From the NCBI GenBank assembly GCA_019787685.1, contig JAHNUO010000071.1, forward strand, positions 1 to 63,984: 63,984 nucleotides of DNA, given 5' to 3'. Numbering within the stretch: position 1 is the first letter of the stretch; every line of letters begins with the position of its first letter. This stretch comes from Chiua virens. Lineage: Eukaryota > Basidiomycota > Agaricomycetes > Boletales > Boletaceae. The notes beneath the pieces are model-generated. The model searched no databases and was not told the origin of the DNA. It worked only from the letters and a program-made list of their open reading frames with translations. This document shows, in pieces, positions 11,020-23,649 of this stretch. The position numbers and the translations under genes are program-made.

Positions 11020-13070
11020 TCAGCCATCTCCTCCGGTGGGGGAGCCCTGTTGCTCCTTTTCTTTTCGTGTAGCTTGTACGACATCGTCCACGCGGAGCAG
11101 CATGCGAGCAGCCTGGACGTGTAAATATTAGTCTATCATAGTCAGTAGGGAAGGTCACAAACCTCGATCGCCGTCTTGAAGATTTGGATCTAAACGAAGT
11201 CATCAGAAACGACAACGAAGCGCGATCGTCGCATGTCCATACCTTGACGCTTGCACTCTCATACAACCCATATGATTTCATATCCACAATCTTTCCTGTC
11301 TCTCCATCGACTCCCCACGAATACTCTCCGTTCGCATGTTTGGCTCTCAACTCCGTCAAGACTCGCATCGCGTTACCCCCGCTGTTCTGAACGAGTGTTC
11401 TGGGAATGACCTCCATCGCATCAGCGACGGCTCTGAATGGCCAGCCTTCGACACCTGTCACACTTCTTGCTTTTGCATGAAGCCCGACACTGACAGCCAT
11501 TTCTGTCGCACCACCACCGGGTGCGAGGATGGGGTTGAAGTACACGTTACGTGCAACGGAGAGGGCATCGGCAAGGTTACGGTCTATTTCATTGAGGATA
11601 TCTTTTGAAGGTCCGCGGAGAAGAATCGTGCATGCTTTTGGGTTGGCACATTCAGTGAGGAAAGTGAAGTATCTGGAGGGAACGAGGGCGTGAGCATTGT
11701 ATCGTAATCGATAGACGTAAAACACTCACTCGTCCCCCATCTTTTCGATGTGAAACAGACCACATCCGGTACCAACGTCCGATTCCCGAAGATCCTCCAC
11801 GCGGTTAACGATGGTGGCGCCAACGGCAAGTGCGATTCGGTTGTTGTCCGACTTGCGGACACGTCGAATGGCGGACACGTTGGCACGCTCAAAGACGTGT
11901 TGAGCCGTATCTACGGCATGTCGTGGGTAAGCACAGCTTATGATGTTGCAAAAGAGACTCACCGGAGATGCCCTTTTCTGTGATGATAAGATCGGGCTGG
12001 AACTCTAGTATGCGCTTGCACTGCGCGATCACTTGTTCTTCCTCGATTTCCTGCGCGCGTGCCCAGTCACTTTCCTTGGAAAACTCCATGTTCGTTTGAC
12101 TTTCGCCCTTTTTGTACTCCAACGGGCAATCCAGCAGTACGATGCGCGGGTTTTTTATTCGTCGGCGCATGTTGGGATGGGTGATATCTTTGTTTAGGAG
12201 CACGCCATCTAGCACGCATGATTCCTCGATCGAACCACCCGGGACCTTCTCCACTCGCGCATATCGTTTTATATCGACAGTTTTGTATCCATTCTCTTCC
12301 GTAGCGACGGTCCGGACGGCATGAAGAGCAAGACGGCACATGAGGTCAGACCAACGTGCCGCAAACTTGGTCCCGATCGACGTCTTGATGACGGAAAGCA
12401 TCTCTTCGTCTGATGACGTATTTATTGGGATAGAGATCTTGTTTATTATCTCCAGCGACTCTTTGAGTGCCTTGTTATACGCTGAAATGATGACGACAGG
12501 GTGAATGTCGCGCTCAAGCTGTGCGAGAGACTGAGCGAGGATTTCCCCGGCTGAAATAAATCAGACTGAACTCTTGCAAATGCATAAATTAGAGGAATAC
12601 CTAAGATGATCACGCTGGTCGTTCCATCGCCGCATTCTTCGTCTTGAGTCCGACTGAGCTCGATCATGTTCTTCGCAGCGGGGTGAGCAACATCGATCTC
12701 GCGCAAGATTGCGTTACCGTCGTTTGTCAATCTAGATAATGTCAGGAAGACATGAATCGGATACACCGAAACAACAGACGTACAAGATACCGCCCATGGG
12801 ATCTAGGATCATCTTCAACATAGCTTTAGGGCCCAGACACGTGCGGATCACATCGGCAATGGTCTAAGAAAATATTTTTATTGTCTGAGCAGCGTACACA
12901 ATGGTTGAAGTTCTCTGTCGTACCTTGGCTGCTATGATATTTGAAGTCTGCGCTTTTCTTCCCGACTGCCTCTCTGGCGCGGTGTCTGGTAAAAAGCGAT
13001 CAGTACGGAAGATGATGACACAAAGCTGTAACGCACTCATAACGAATACTGGAGTTTGCCCTGCTTGCAT
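11020..13070 (-). CDS. CCT3: T-complex protein 1 subunit gamma
   Basis: A subunit of the eukaryotic cytosolic chaperonin TRiC/CCT, which folds actin, tubulin and WD-repeat proteins using ATP. The start [11 protein letters not shown] is typical of CCT gamma. Group II chaperonin motifs occur in order: [11 protein letters not shown], the ATPase motif [22 protein letters not shown], and [13 protein letters not shown] near the C-terminus. The C-terminus ends in [10 protein letters not shown] at 11020. About seven short introns interrupt the gene. The length matches the family (about 550 residues). It converges on ERT1 with about 130 bp between the stops. No lesion is seen. Confidence 0.95.
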
Positions 13071-13290
13071 CTTGTCTCAAGTTCGTGTTAGATGTGGAGA
13101 TGAACAAACCTGGAATACTAGTGTGACGCGTACGTGACAATCACAACGTGACGTAGTGTGACAACATGTTTACTTAACACTATGCAACGTTCCCTGCCAC
13201 CTTTTATTTGGTTTTAGGGTCTTACTGGATCTTCCAGTTGGATTAATTTTTCCATAACACCGGGACCTAGTATCAGAACAGAAAATGCTC

Positions 13291-13326
13291 GAACAATGCG
13301 GAACAGGCGAGTTCTTGCCAAGAATG
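13291..13326. promoter_or_regulatory. heat shock element cluster
   Basis: Repeated inverted GAA/TTC modules (gaacaatgcggaacaggc, then gttcttgccaagaa) lie about 125-160 bp upstream of the Hsp20 start. This is the expected binding pattern for heat shock factor trimers. TATA-like boxes follow at 13365 (tataaa) and 13398 (tataaat). Confidence 0.6.
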
Positions 13327-13450
13327 CTACAAATATGCAATCCTTGATCAGTGCAACCTTGCCCTATAAAGGGGGGAATTGCGGCAGGTATGCAGTCTAT
13401 AAATCAGCGTACCTCAGATTCAAACACTACTCGATTCCCTTGATTTCACA

Positions 13451-14032
13451 ATGTCTTCCTTGATCCGATTCCACTGCGACCCATTCAACCATATCTTTGA
13501 TGATGCGTTCAACTCACACTTCCGGCTGCCCGCTCTCTCGACCGAGCTTACCCAGCGTGCTCGTTCTCAGCACCTCGATTCGTTCCGTCCAAGGTAGCTT
13601 CCTCTTTTCCTCCTCGCAACGTCTGTTTTATCCATCTACCTCTCCCCAGGCTCGACGTCCACGAATCCGAATTCCAATTGTGTGACCGTAACGTTCGAGT
13701 TGCCTGGTCTCGAATCTGAGGACATCACCATCGACATCCACAACAACCGTCTCATCGTATCAGGCGAGTCTATGACCTCCAATTCTCACTCGAAAGGCGG
13801 ATACACCGTTCGTGAGCGTCGCTATGGAATGTTTTCCAGGACGTTGCAACTTCCCTCAGAAACCAAGGTAGATCAATCACGAGCTGTGTCAGGCAGTGGA
13901 TACTGATACAGGTGATAGCCTGAGGACGTCCAAGCCAAGATGGAGCATGGTCTTTTGACAGTGACGTTCCCTAATGACTCCCAAGCAGCAACCCCAGCGA
14001 ATTTCCATTCAGTAGGGAGCTTCGTCAAATAG
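13451..14032 (+). CDS. small heat-shock protein Hsp20 family
   Basis: A small alpha-crystallin-type chaperone that holds unfolding proteins. The start MSSLIRFHCDPFNHIFDDAF is a typical class I fungal Hsp20 N-terminus. The alpha-crystallin domain follows (VTVTFELPGLESEDITIDI, LIVSGES, RRYGMFSRTLQLPSE), ending with MEHGLLTVTFPND and the stop at 14030-14032. A clear intron lies near 13867-13918. The junction near 13596-13652 is odd: splicing at the obvious donor and acceptor leaves the domain out of frame by one base (HESEFQL against SNCVTVTF). Either an unusual donor five bases earlier is used, or a single-base insertion near 13672 has broken the gene. Heat shock elements and TATA boxes upstream support regulation by heat. 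Confidence 0.75.
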
Positions 14033-14204
14033 GGTTCTTTGATCGGGAGGTCAGAGTCGCAGCTGACTAGTGAGTGGCCTTGTCATTCTACCATTGCTTA
14101 TAAGATATGTGCAGTGCATAATGGAATGTCTAGAAATATGCACCATTACATCTTTGATGACATTACGAGCGGTATCACAGAATTATGTATCCTAATGATG
14201 TCAA

Positions 14205-14830
14205 ATGTACCCTGAGCCAGACAGATGGAGATAATGACTTTAATGGCTCAAAACCGAAGACGTGTCTGATAATGGCGCAGTACACTCCAATCGAGGACTT
14301 ACAATGTTCGAGCCAACGGCAACATCTATACTAGTAGTACCAAGTGTCAGCTTGTCTGCTGCGGCGTTTCCGACTATATGGAGTTGAATTGCTCCAATTG
14401 CTAACTGTTCATCTTTCGGTCAGCTCGTTGACGGTGTTCCACCAAAAATCTGCAGTGATGGCGACAAGCTATACAGTCAGCTCACGGTTTGCCATCACAA
14501 GTGCATAAAATTGAATAACGTTACCACAGTAACGATAATTAAGAGTTCAAAAGACATAGCAACGCTTTCTTCCTCGTCTCTTTGCGTCAATGCAAACAAC
14601 ATTACCTAAACCCGGAACAGAGATTGACTGAGCATCGCCTGTCATAGATGGTGGATTGCAGTTGAAGAGAGACCAGGGGCGAGGTGGGCAATGGCCTCGC
14701 GGTGTACCGTGTACTGGGATAGCACGGATCAGAAGACAAGATAAGGTGGCAGTCTTCATCAGCCACTGAAAGGTCGAACATAGTCATCACCATATCGACG
14801 CTAGCACTCGGAACCACAGTATCTTGATTC
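14205..14830 (-). pseudogene. partial dead copy of the Ca2+/H+ antiporter
   Basis: Plainly similar at the nucleotide level to parts of the antiporter gene at 18.3-20.9 kb. The stretch 14212-14262 matches the region just past that gene's stop (18285-18345, actcaaaaccgaag). It then jumps to match 18825-19320, including gcggcgtttccgactat and agttcaaaagacatagcaa. The block between has been deleted, frames are broken, and conserved residues of the VGNAAEHVTAV motif region are lost. Same orientation as the live copy. Confidence 0.7.
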
Positions 14831-16215
14831 ACTCCTACGCATTGAATTTCGCGTGATTCCAGCGATCAGAATGCGGAAATCACATTGATATTCGAGCCGT
14901 ATTCCCGCAGCGCACTCCACGAGGATATCGAACGAGGTCAGCAGGGATAGATCTCATACGATATCCTTCTCAAATTCTCAATGAAGCACCGTGACGAGAC
15001 GAGGTGATGGAATAGTTGCCGTCCCTAATAACGAACTTGGCGGTCACCGTAGAGACCTGTTGAACGAGGAATAGGAACTACGACAAACCTGACTTTTCTG
15101 AAGGAAAATAGGCGTGAGGATGGCGGAGGCAAGTTACAGTAAAGAGAAAACATCCTTTTCCGGGACGGCGCCGATCGTGAGGGATTTTTGAATGAATCTT
15201 TGATAGTCGGGACTCGTGCATGTTCCAGAATATCTATTTCATCTAGGCCCGGTGATTCGTGTGCCACTGGTATGATCTAAACAGGATAAGGAGGAGAATT
15301 CGAGAAGGAAAAAGGTGATGGCATAAAAACCGGATTCAACGTCCTCTAGACTGGCAACAAACTTTGCAATAGTTCCGCACTGAGTCGGTTAGCACATCAC
15401 CAAATGTCAGGTTGTGTCCTCTAGGCGCTGGCTGAGGCAAGGACATCTACAGAGTATGAAGTGACGAACCTAACACTAACACTAGTACTGGCGTGGCTAG
15501 TGACATTACCCGCGGCGACGTGAGAAAAATATACATGGAAGCATGTTCAGTTCTTGGTCGCCAACATGTCCTAAAGACCGTCCACCTTTTGTCCCTTCGC
15601 CTTGCAGACGAATTCGTGTACTCACATTGGGAAGTTAGCCTTAGGCAGAATGAGGTGCATCATCATTATCGCACATGCAATCTAACAACTCTCGTCTATC
15701 GATCGAGGCCACAAAGTATAGCAGCCACCATTGATGGGAGCTTGAACGAGCCGCTCAATCGGCATGACGAATGTTTTTGGTCAGATTTCCTATGGTTGCC
15801 AGTGGAACACATCAGTGTGGCTATGGAACCGTTTGTTTCGGGCTCTGCCCGTTGCTTCCCAAAAAGTAACCATGGGCCACCACGAGCGCCTTCTGTAGAC
15901 CACTCAGGCTCATTCACATTCTAGCTTCTTTCTAGGAAGGTCAGCAAGCCAGCATGCTGCACGAACGACAAGTTTTGATAGTGAGTCAACATCAACCACC
16001 TTATGTAAAGGCGTAGAATGACGACAAGCATAGGCATAGGCACTGCTAGTGGCACCGTTGGTAACAATGTTTACTTTCCGATGCAACGAGGAAGTCGAAA
16101 TCAAGCAACCATCACATCTCTCTCTTGTTGATCGTGACACGAAAAAGAGAGCACCCCGAGTCTTTAAAAGCTCTCGAGATGACCTCCGACCTTCAACATA
16201 CGCTCGCAAGTCATC
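14831..16215. other. intergenic, no supported gene
   Basis: Holds a 143-codon plus-strand open frame at 15493-15924 and shorter minus-strand frames, none with a recognisable motif. The segment tgcccgttgcttcccaaaaa (about 15846) recurs with two changes at about 46542. Confidence 0.5.
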
Positions 16216-17632
16216 ATGATGCCTTCTAAAGGAATCCTCTTTCTTATACTCGTCACATCGTCCGCCGTCGACGCGACCCCTCTCACCCGTCATAGTGGCA
16301 AGGCCGCCCTTAGCTTTGCGACGAGGATTCACGAACGCGGTACCCTCAACGTTGTCGAGAAGGACCGCGCCCGTGTCCAGGCCATGAAACAGGCCAGCCA
16401 CAACGGAAAACGCAGCGCATCTTTGAGCGCGACAAATACCGATGTGTCGTACACTGCTAGTGTTGGAGTTGGACAACCCCCAACATACTGTAAGCAGACC
16501 GCTGCTGTCGTACTGGATGCGGAACTGAACCACCCTAGACAACCTCCTGATTGATACTGGGAGTTCCAACACGTGGGTGGGAGCGGGTAAATCGTACACT
16601 CAGACTAATACCAGTAAGAATACTGGGGATAGCGTGGTATGTGGATGATGTTAACTATATGATTCGCATCGTCCTGAGGCTATTTATAGTCAGTGAAATA
16701 TGGGTCTGGAAGCTTTTCTGGAGAGGAATGGCTTGATACCGTCGCACTCTCCTCCGAATTGGTCATCAGTCAGCAATCCATTGGGGTAGCCAGTTCATCG
16801 ACCGGTTTCTCTGGTGTCGATGGTATCCTTGGGGTTGGGCCTATCGACCTGACTGAGGGTACAGTCACCAACACTGGCACGGTCTCTACGGTGACAGACA
16901 ACCTCTTGTCCCAGGGAACGATCTCGCAGGAAGTACTTGGCATCTACTTTGTCCCCGCCTCCGAGCCCAATAATGGTGGAGAGCTCACGTTTGGCGGCTA
17001 TGATAGTTCGGTCGTTACCAGCTCAGTAAACTACGTTCCGCTCACGACGAGCACGCCGGCATCATACTACTGGGGTATCGACGAGTCGATCTCTTATGGC
17101 GGCAAAACTATTCTGTCGACTACCTCTGGTGTTGTTGATACCGGCACAACTCTCATCCTTATTGCCTCCGGTACGTTGATATACCGAGATTGTGCTACCA
17201 AGAGTGCTGACGCTCGATATGTAGATGCGTTCCAGACCTACCAGTCCTTAACTGGTGCCACCCAAGATAATGCAACTGGCCTTCTCAGCCTTACCTCTAC
17301 CCAATATTCCACCTTGCAAACGTTGACATTCAACATTGGGAGCGAATCGTACGGTCTCACCCCCAACGCGCAGATCTGGCCTCGCTCACTGAACACTGCC
17401 ATCGGAGGGAGCTCCAGTGGGATCTACCTCATTATAAGTGACATTGGAACCCCGTCTGGGTCTGGTATCAACTTTATCAATGGTTACACATTTCTGTATG
17501 TCTACATCTATTACTCCCTTGTGTCCTTCGTGTTAAACTTCTTTCAGTGAGCGCTACTACAGCGTGTTTGATACCACAAACAACCAAATCGGCTTTGCCA
17601 GCACTGCCTACACTCAGGCGACGACCAACTGA
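16216..17632 (+). CDS. secreted aspartic protease (A1, polyporopepsin-like)
   Basis: A pepsin-family endoprotease, secreted as a zymogen. The N-terminus MMPSKGILFLILVTSSAVDA is a signal peptide, followed by a propeptide of about 80 residues. The mature enzyme has the first catalytic motif LLIDTGSSNTWVG, the flap YGSGSFSGEEW, and the second catalytic motif GVVDTGTTLILIAS. The C-terminal lobe (TFLERYYSVFDTTNNQIGFA) ends at 17632. The frame requires introns near 16490-16538, 16637-16688, 17172-17224 and 17497-17547; removing them restores both DTG motifs and the C-terminus. Length (about 410 residues) fits the family. It stands alone between the dead and live copies of the antiporter. Confidence 0.92.
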
Positions 17633-18324
17633 CGGCCGGGACGTCTGCTGGTTCAATTTATTTCGTATGCACGCGTCTGTCGATTGTTGTCATTTAGTCA
17701 AGGTTGGGTGACTTTGTTGATATCTATTCTTATATAACAAGATTTCTATTGGTGTTGCACGTCGAGTTCCCAATCCCAAGACAAATGTTGTTTATACTTC
17801 TGCTACCGGGTACCTCATGTGCGGCTCTAATTTTCAAGCTCACCCTGAACGGATCGAGAAGATTCACAGACGATGTTTAGCTAGTCTAGGGCCTGTCACC
17901 GTATCAATGCTTTGATCAAAGCACAGAAGGCTGTTCCGGAAAATGAAGGAGTAAAAGAATAAATACTATGCCTCCAAAGGAAAAGGTACACCGCAGACGG
18001 CGATGACTGCGAGCACTAGGACGGTAAATGCCGAGCAAGAGTGCGACAATCCGTAGTTTCGACGGGAATACTAGCTCATGCCTTTCTCCGCTGCACGACA
18101 GGAGTCCGAGTCTCAAAGCGTTCGAGTACATAAAAATGATCATTGAAAACTTGTATGAGAAGATGATAACATTATAGATAGTTAATGGATGAGAATGATA
18201 AATAAGGAATAAACATTGTGCAGTGGGCATCTCAATGATACCACCGGTTGGTGATACAGGCGATGATAGTTGATGTACCCTCAATGAGCCAGCCAGATAG
18301 AGATGGCCACCGCTTTGGAATTAG
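17633..18324. other. intergenic, no gene seen
   Basis: 3' regions of two convergent genes. A 122-codon minus-strand frame here has no recognisable feature. Confidence 0.5.
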
Positions 18325-20902
18325 TTTGACTTTAACAACTCAAAACCGAAGGAGTACCTGAAAGAGGTGTTAGGAGACCAAGAACATACTAACGCAGAAC
18401 CACGACTGCGACATACCAGGGTAGTACCAAAATGTGATACAAATGATAAGGTAGAGGCCTGTTGATCACGTCGAGTAAGCACAAGGCATCATCGGTGGTA
18501 GATATACCTACATAAGAGGATCATTCCTTCGAGCCAGTTGGACTTTCCATCTTGGATGACATAGTTGACAGTGAGTACTGTATGTGAGTTGTCATGAGTC
18601 ATCAGAAAGATCATGGGGAATGTCGGCACATACCTGAGAGAAACAAGACGATGGAGAGGAGAGGATCAAAGAGAAGCGAGAGAGGCTTATCGAGTATCCA
18701 TCCCAACGTGACCGAAAACCTGTTTGGGGGAGGATGTAAAATAGCACTGTGAGGGGGATAGAAGAAGAACCACGCACGGAATGACGAAGAGCGCAATTTG
18801 CTGGGCGTACATGGTTAACATGTCTGATAATGGCACAGTAAAATGTGATCAAGGACTTACAATGCTGGAGCCAACGGCAACACTTATACTAAGTGTGAGC
18901 TTGTCTTTCACAGAGACCATCACCGCGGTGACATGCTCTGCGGCGTTTCCGACTATGGGGAGCAGAATCACTCCAATAAATTCCTTGCTAACCATTCCTG
19001 TTTCGGCTAGCCCGTCGATGGAGTCCACTAAAAAATCTGCTGTGACGGCAACAAGCTATATAGTCCGGTCACGGTTTGTCATCACGCGTGCATTAAATCG
19101 AATAAACTTACCACAGTGACGATGACCAAGAGTCCAAAAGACATAGCAATGCTCATTTGGAGTTCTTCCTCGTCTCTCTGTGTCGATGCAATATTACCTG
19201 ACTCCGGATCAGAGGTTGACTGAATAGCGTTGACCGTTGCATTGCCTGCCACAGATGGTTGGCCCTGTAGTTGAGGAGAAAACAGGGGCGAGCTGGACAA
19301 TGGTCTCGCAGTACACTCAGAAGTCAGACCACCACTGGATGTTCCGAACTCAAATGGGTTTCCCCCGTATTTCTTCGACTTCAGGATATCTTGGCTGTCA
19401 TCTTGATAGAGAGTTTTGTGCGAGAAGAGCTGGAAGAATAGGTAGAATGCATAAACTAGAAGCGACATTTCGTGTGAGCTGTGCAATCATAAATCGAAGC
19501 TAGACCATACTAGACATTAGAATGATTGCGACCTGCACGAGTTTAGATGAATTATGCAACTATCAAACCATAAACTAGCAAACGTACCCCATGACTCATT
19601 GCAAGGATCTGTTGGTGGATGAATGCCGAGTCCTCATCAGATGATCCTGAAAGTGCCATAACGAATGCACTAGGGAGAAGGACAGCAATAACGCTAATGG
19701 TCAGCAGAGATGTGTTCATCTGTGCGGCAACTTTGATTTAAGGGATCGATTAGCGTGAGTGACAAAGAGGCGGAGAAACCAGTACTAAGTGCGAAACCCT
19801 GCTCCGAAAATTTCAGTCCACCGGCGAAGAAACACGTTCCAAGCACAAGCACTGCAGCGAAATGAAACTTGAGAAAGCACGAATGATGTATAACGACATC
19901 CTTACACAAATTGCTCAGAATAGATCCGACAACTTAGGATATTATCAGCTGGAAGTCAAGGAATCAACTCAAAGGGCCTTCACTGACGAGATGACTGCAC
20001 AATGCTTAATTCGCACTTGGTTAAACCAATGATCTGACGAGATATAAGAACGGGGTGATTATATGACAAAGGGCGAGGTACCGAAATAATTAGTTCGATG
20101 CTTCGCCAAAAAATGGTGGAGGTCAGCTTATTGAGACGCTGCACGAGGCGAGCCCACATACGCATTTCCCTAAATGATAGATAATTGTCAAAGAAAACCT
20201 CGCTAGAGGAACTGGATGTGTATACCAGCGTCGCATTCATGAGTCCAGCCAGGGTTTGACCGACTCGCAGGGACAACTCGTCAGTAGCAAAGGCGAGCAA
20301 CTAGTGGGTTATATAAACACTGTTCTACCTAGTAGTAGGCCGGTGACGTACTTTGGCGAGAGGTATGATGGCTAGAAACGAAACTAGTGAGGTAAGTAAA
20401 CAATGATCAAGAGAGAGCAGATGTCGAGCACGCACAGACGAAAATGAGTGTATGATGGCTCGGCAAGGCGTAATTGAGCGCCCACTAACCAGGCGGACAT
20501 CAACGCAAGGGAAGAAATAAAATGAAGCATGGACTTCACGCACAGATATTGGGATACAAACAAGAAATACGTTCAGATCTGATTGAAAGATTAGTACGAG
20601 CACGGGGCAGGCACAGACGAAGACACCGGCTTACAAGATGCAAGTAAGATGGCTTGTACACTTTTCCGAGCAATTGGAGGCTGTCCTGCCTTCTTCAGGT
20701 GCTGCAAGAGAGTCGCGGCACGCTCGCGAAAAATGGATCTCTTTCGTGGTACATTTCCACTGGAATCCCTCGTTGGACGGTTCGCGCCATAGGATGAACC
20801 AGAGAATGACAATTGTGAAGAGCGAAGAAGGGGTGTAGTGTCTCTGAAAGCCTCCTGCTCTTGAATCTGCCCTTGTTTTTGTGGGGTGTCCATAATCCCC
20901 AA
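18325..20902 (-). CDS. vacuolar Ca2+/H+ antiporter (CAX/VCX1 family)
   Basis: A multi-pass cation exchanger that moves Ca2+ into the vacuole against H+. The start at MGIMDTPQKQGQ gives a long hydrophilic N-terminus. The helices follow: SFLAIIPLAK, LLAFATDELSLRVGQTLAGL, the first GNA signature (NATLGNAIELIIS, restored by splicing three tiny exons), IGLTKCELSIVQSS, and SILSNLLLVLGTCFFAGG. After an acidic central loop comes the second half with GVILLPIVGNAAEHVTAV and VKDKLTLSISVAVGSSI, then DKPLSLLFDPLLSIVLFLS and VNYVIQDGKSNWLEGMILL, ending near FWYYPG at 18.33-18.41 kb. More than ten introns of about 50 bp. No certain lesion, though the last exon is not firmly placed. It is divergent from the oxidoreductase at 21.5 kb. 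Confidence 0.85.
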
Positions 20903-21508
20903 ACAAGAGTCGAAGCTTGAAGGCTTAGGGGCCTGTTGAAATCAGATAAATTGGTTACAAGGCGATGCAGAATAAGGGAAGTTCTATGCAAAAGTTCGCA
21001 CCTGAAAGCTTATTTGTGTGCACCTCGAGTAATGAGCCGGGTTTCGTCCCGTACTATCAAATGAATGTGATCGCGGCAGTTTGAAACATTGGCAGTGGCG
21101 CCAACAAATCAGGAGCTTTCTCGTGGCTGTGCGGCGTTACCTTATCTGTCAGGAATTATGACATTTCATATTTCATTGCTATGTTTTCACTATGAAAACC
21201 AGGAAAATATGATAATTCCCGGTGTGTGATCGCAACGAGCTGTCCAGGATCAACATAAAAGCGAAGTGACCGACGATTCGCCGCTAGTTATGGTGGTGGG
21301 TAGATCGGCATTTCGCTATAGATTTGACTGCTTGTGAGTACGGTCAGATCTATTCCGGTATTGGAACATGCGAACACTGACGAACACGCCCGTCAGCGGT
21401 GATCCGACATTCCACGTCGACCCTTTATAATGCGAGCCCTTCCCAACTGGCAAGTCACACAACGTATCTCCCAGACTCCCACGTCGTCCGAGTCAGTTCG
21501 CCACATCA
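20903..21508. promoter_or_regulatory. shared upstream region of two divergent genes
   Basis: About 600 bp between the antiporter start (minus) and the oxidoreductase start (plus). A possible TATA-like ctttataatg lies at about 21423. No conserved operator could be identified by eye. Confidence 0.4.
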
Positions 21509-22879
21509 ATGTCGAGAACAGCTAACACCGGCGTGGCGATCCTCGGAAGTGGCATCTTCGCCAAGGAAGGTGGGTACAATCTGACAGGTTCTGTTTGAGA
21601 TTTATCACATTGCGGTGGCGTTCACAGCGCATCTGCCCGCTCTCAAAGCTCTCGGACCCCTCGCTCCAGACCTAAAGGCAATCTATTCACGGTCGCAAAA
21701 GAACGCAAGCGAGCTGGCAGATCAAGTGGCGGATCTCCTTCAATTTAGGCCAGAGATCTACCACGATGGCGAACCATCATCAAACCTTGATGCCTTGCTT
21801 GCCAGACCTGATATCTCGACAATCATTGTAGCGCTTCCCATCGCCTTACAACCCCATATCGTCCTCAAGGCTCTCGGGGCCGGAAAGCACGTTATCAGCG
21901 AAAAGCCGGTCGCGCCGGATGTCGCTTCAGGATTGAAACTAATCGCAACTTATGAAGCCGAATACAAGCCGAAGGGGTTGGTCTGGAGAGTCGCAGAGAA
22001 TTGGGAAGTTGAACCGGCATTTGTCATTGCTGCACAGGCAATTCGTGCAGGAAAAATTGGCAAAGTCGTTTTCTACAGCTTGCGAAGTGTCGGCCGCTTG
22101 GAGAAAGATTCAAAGTGGTACAACACACCTTGGCGTACTATTCCTGACGTGCGTGATCAAATCTGCTTTCTGGATATATTTTGTGGTTAATGGGAAACTG
22201 ATCAGTATCAAGGGGGGTTCCTGGTAAGTCAAATCTGGCGGGTGAGACATGGTCTAACGATTCGCCTGCGTACCTAGCTCGATGGGGGTGTTGTATGTCT
22301 ATTTTTGTTGTACGTCCTTTTGAAAGCACGGGCTAAATCGTAACCCAGCATTCGGCGGCCGCATTACGAGTCATACTTCCTAGTCCCATGACTCATCTCT
22401 CAGGGTTTGCCTCGTTGAACCTGGAATACCTCGCACCCCAAGACACGATCAATGCCATAATCAAATCAGCAGATGGCTCGCATGGTATTTTTGAATTGAG
22501 TAATGCCGCCCCAACTCAATCGCGCTCGTCCGTCGGCAATGGCATAGTCATCACAGGCACCGATGGCTACCTCACCATTAACCAGACAACAGCAAAGGAT
22601 CCGGTAACGGGAGGCGAAAGGTCTGTTTTCCGTGTTGTCATCAAGTCTGTGACTCGTAGTGTGGACGGAAAAGTAGGCCCTGAGAAGGAAGCAGTTATCG
22701 ACGAACTGTCTAGAGGTGTTGAACAGGAATTGGCAAGCTTCTTTGCAGCGGCTCTCGAAGGGAAGGAGGACGGACTGGGTAGTCCCAGGGGTGCACTACG
22801 CGACGTGGCGATTATTGAGGCCGCGTTGAAGAGCAACGGACAGTTGATAGATCTCGAGAAACTCCTTTCTCCTACTTGA
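21509..22879 (+). CDS. Gfo/Idh/MocA-family oxidoreductase
   Basis: An NAD(P)-dependent dehydrogenase of the glucose-fructose oxidoreductase family. The start MSRTANTGVAILGSGIFAKE carries the Rossmann GxGxxA-like motif. An intron (21570-21627) precedes HLPALKALG. The family signature AGKHVISEKPVAPDV carries the EKP motif, followed by WRVAENWEVEPAF. Two introns near 22150-22350 lead into QGGFLLDGGVHSAA and the C-terminal beta-sheet domain, ending at 22879. Length about 390 residues. The substrate cannot be predicted from sequence. Intact as far as can be seen. Confidence 0.88.
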
Positions 22880-23649
22880 AGAATGTTCAATGCAGATCTG
22901 AACGACAGTAGTAGTACATATGCAGACGATTGGGTAGTAAGAGTGTTAATGAATGATGAACGCATGCCGCACCGCATCGATTATCAACCATGGTGCGAAA
23001 AAATGAGGGCTCGCCCCAAATGTCAGTACGACACATCCTCATCCCCTGAACTAGTCGCCTTCGAATGAGAATCGTACAGCGCTTGATGCTCTGTTTCTGT
23101 AAATGCATATGCGATGCCATGAGGATGTCATGGATGTCAACGACACACGGCACCCACGACACTAGGGCTTCCACGAGTCCTGGTCAACATCCACGTGGTT
23201 ACAGAAGAGGAAGTCACTAGGGTGTTGGAGTTGTACGCACGCGATCGAACGTACTCGTAGCTAAGCACTGATTAGTAATACGGTAGAATCGATTTTGTAC
23301 CGCTACCGCCACCTACTCGCGGTTGACCCTCATCGCACGTCCTCGCTTTCGGCAACATAGGGTGCCCTAATTACATACGTGACCGCCGCCGAACTGCGAT
23401 TCACCGCTGAAGTACCTACCGTTGAACGTTGATCAATGGCGGCGAGGATGTTGACGTGCCTGGCTTTTGAGTTCGAGTTTGGTGACAATCGGGAGGTCTT
23501 ATGACTTGCGTGAATTTCACTGCTGAGAAGGGGTCGAAGACGAAGGTATGCATATTCTCAGGCGTGGTTACATGATAGTTATGTATATGAAGCGCGACAG
23601 AAATCTGTACATACATTTCGAATGCCTGAGCAGCATTGGAATACCGGCC
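22880..23649. other. intergenic, no gene seen
   Basis: Convergent 3' flanks of the oxidoreductase and the RBR gene. No long conserved frame. Confidence 0.5.

Noticed and set aside
15493..15924. 143-codon plus-strand frame
   Set aside because: No recognisable motif, unremarkable composition, no neighbouring exons that extend it.
15910..16599. 229-codon minus-strand frame
   Set aside because: Antisense to the signal peptide and propeptide of the aspartic protease.
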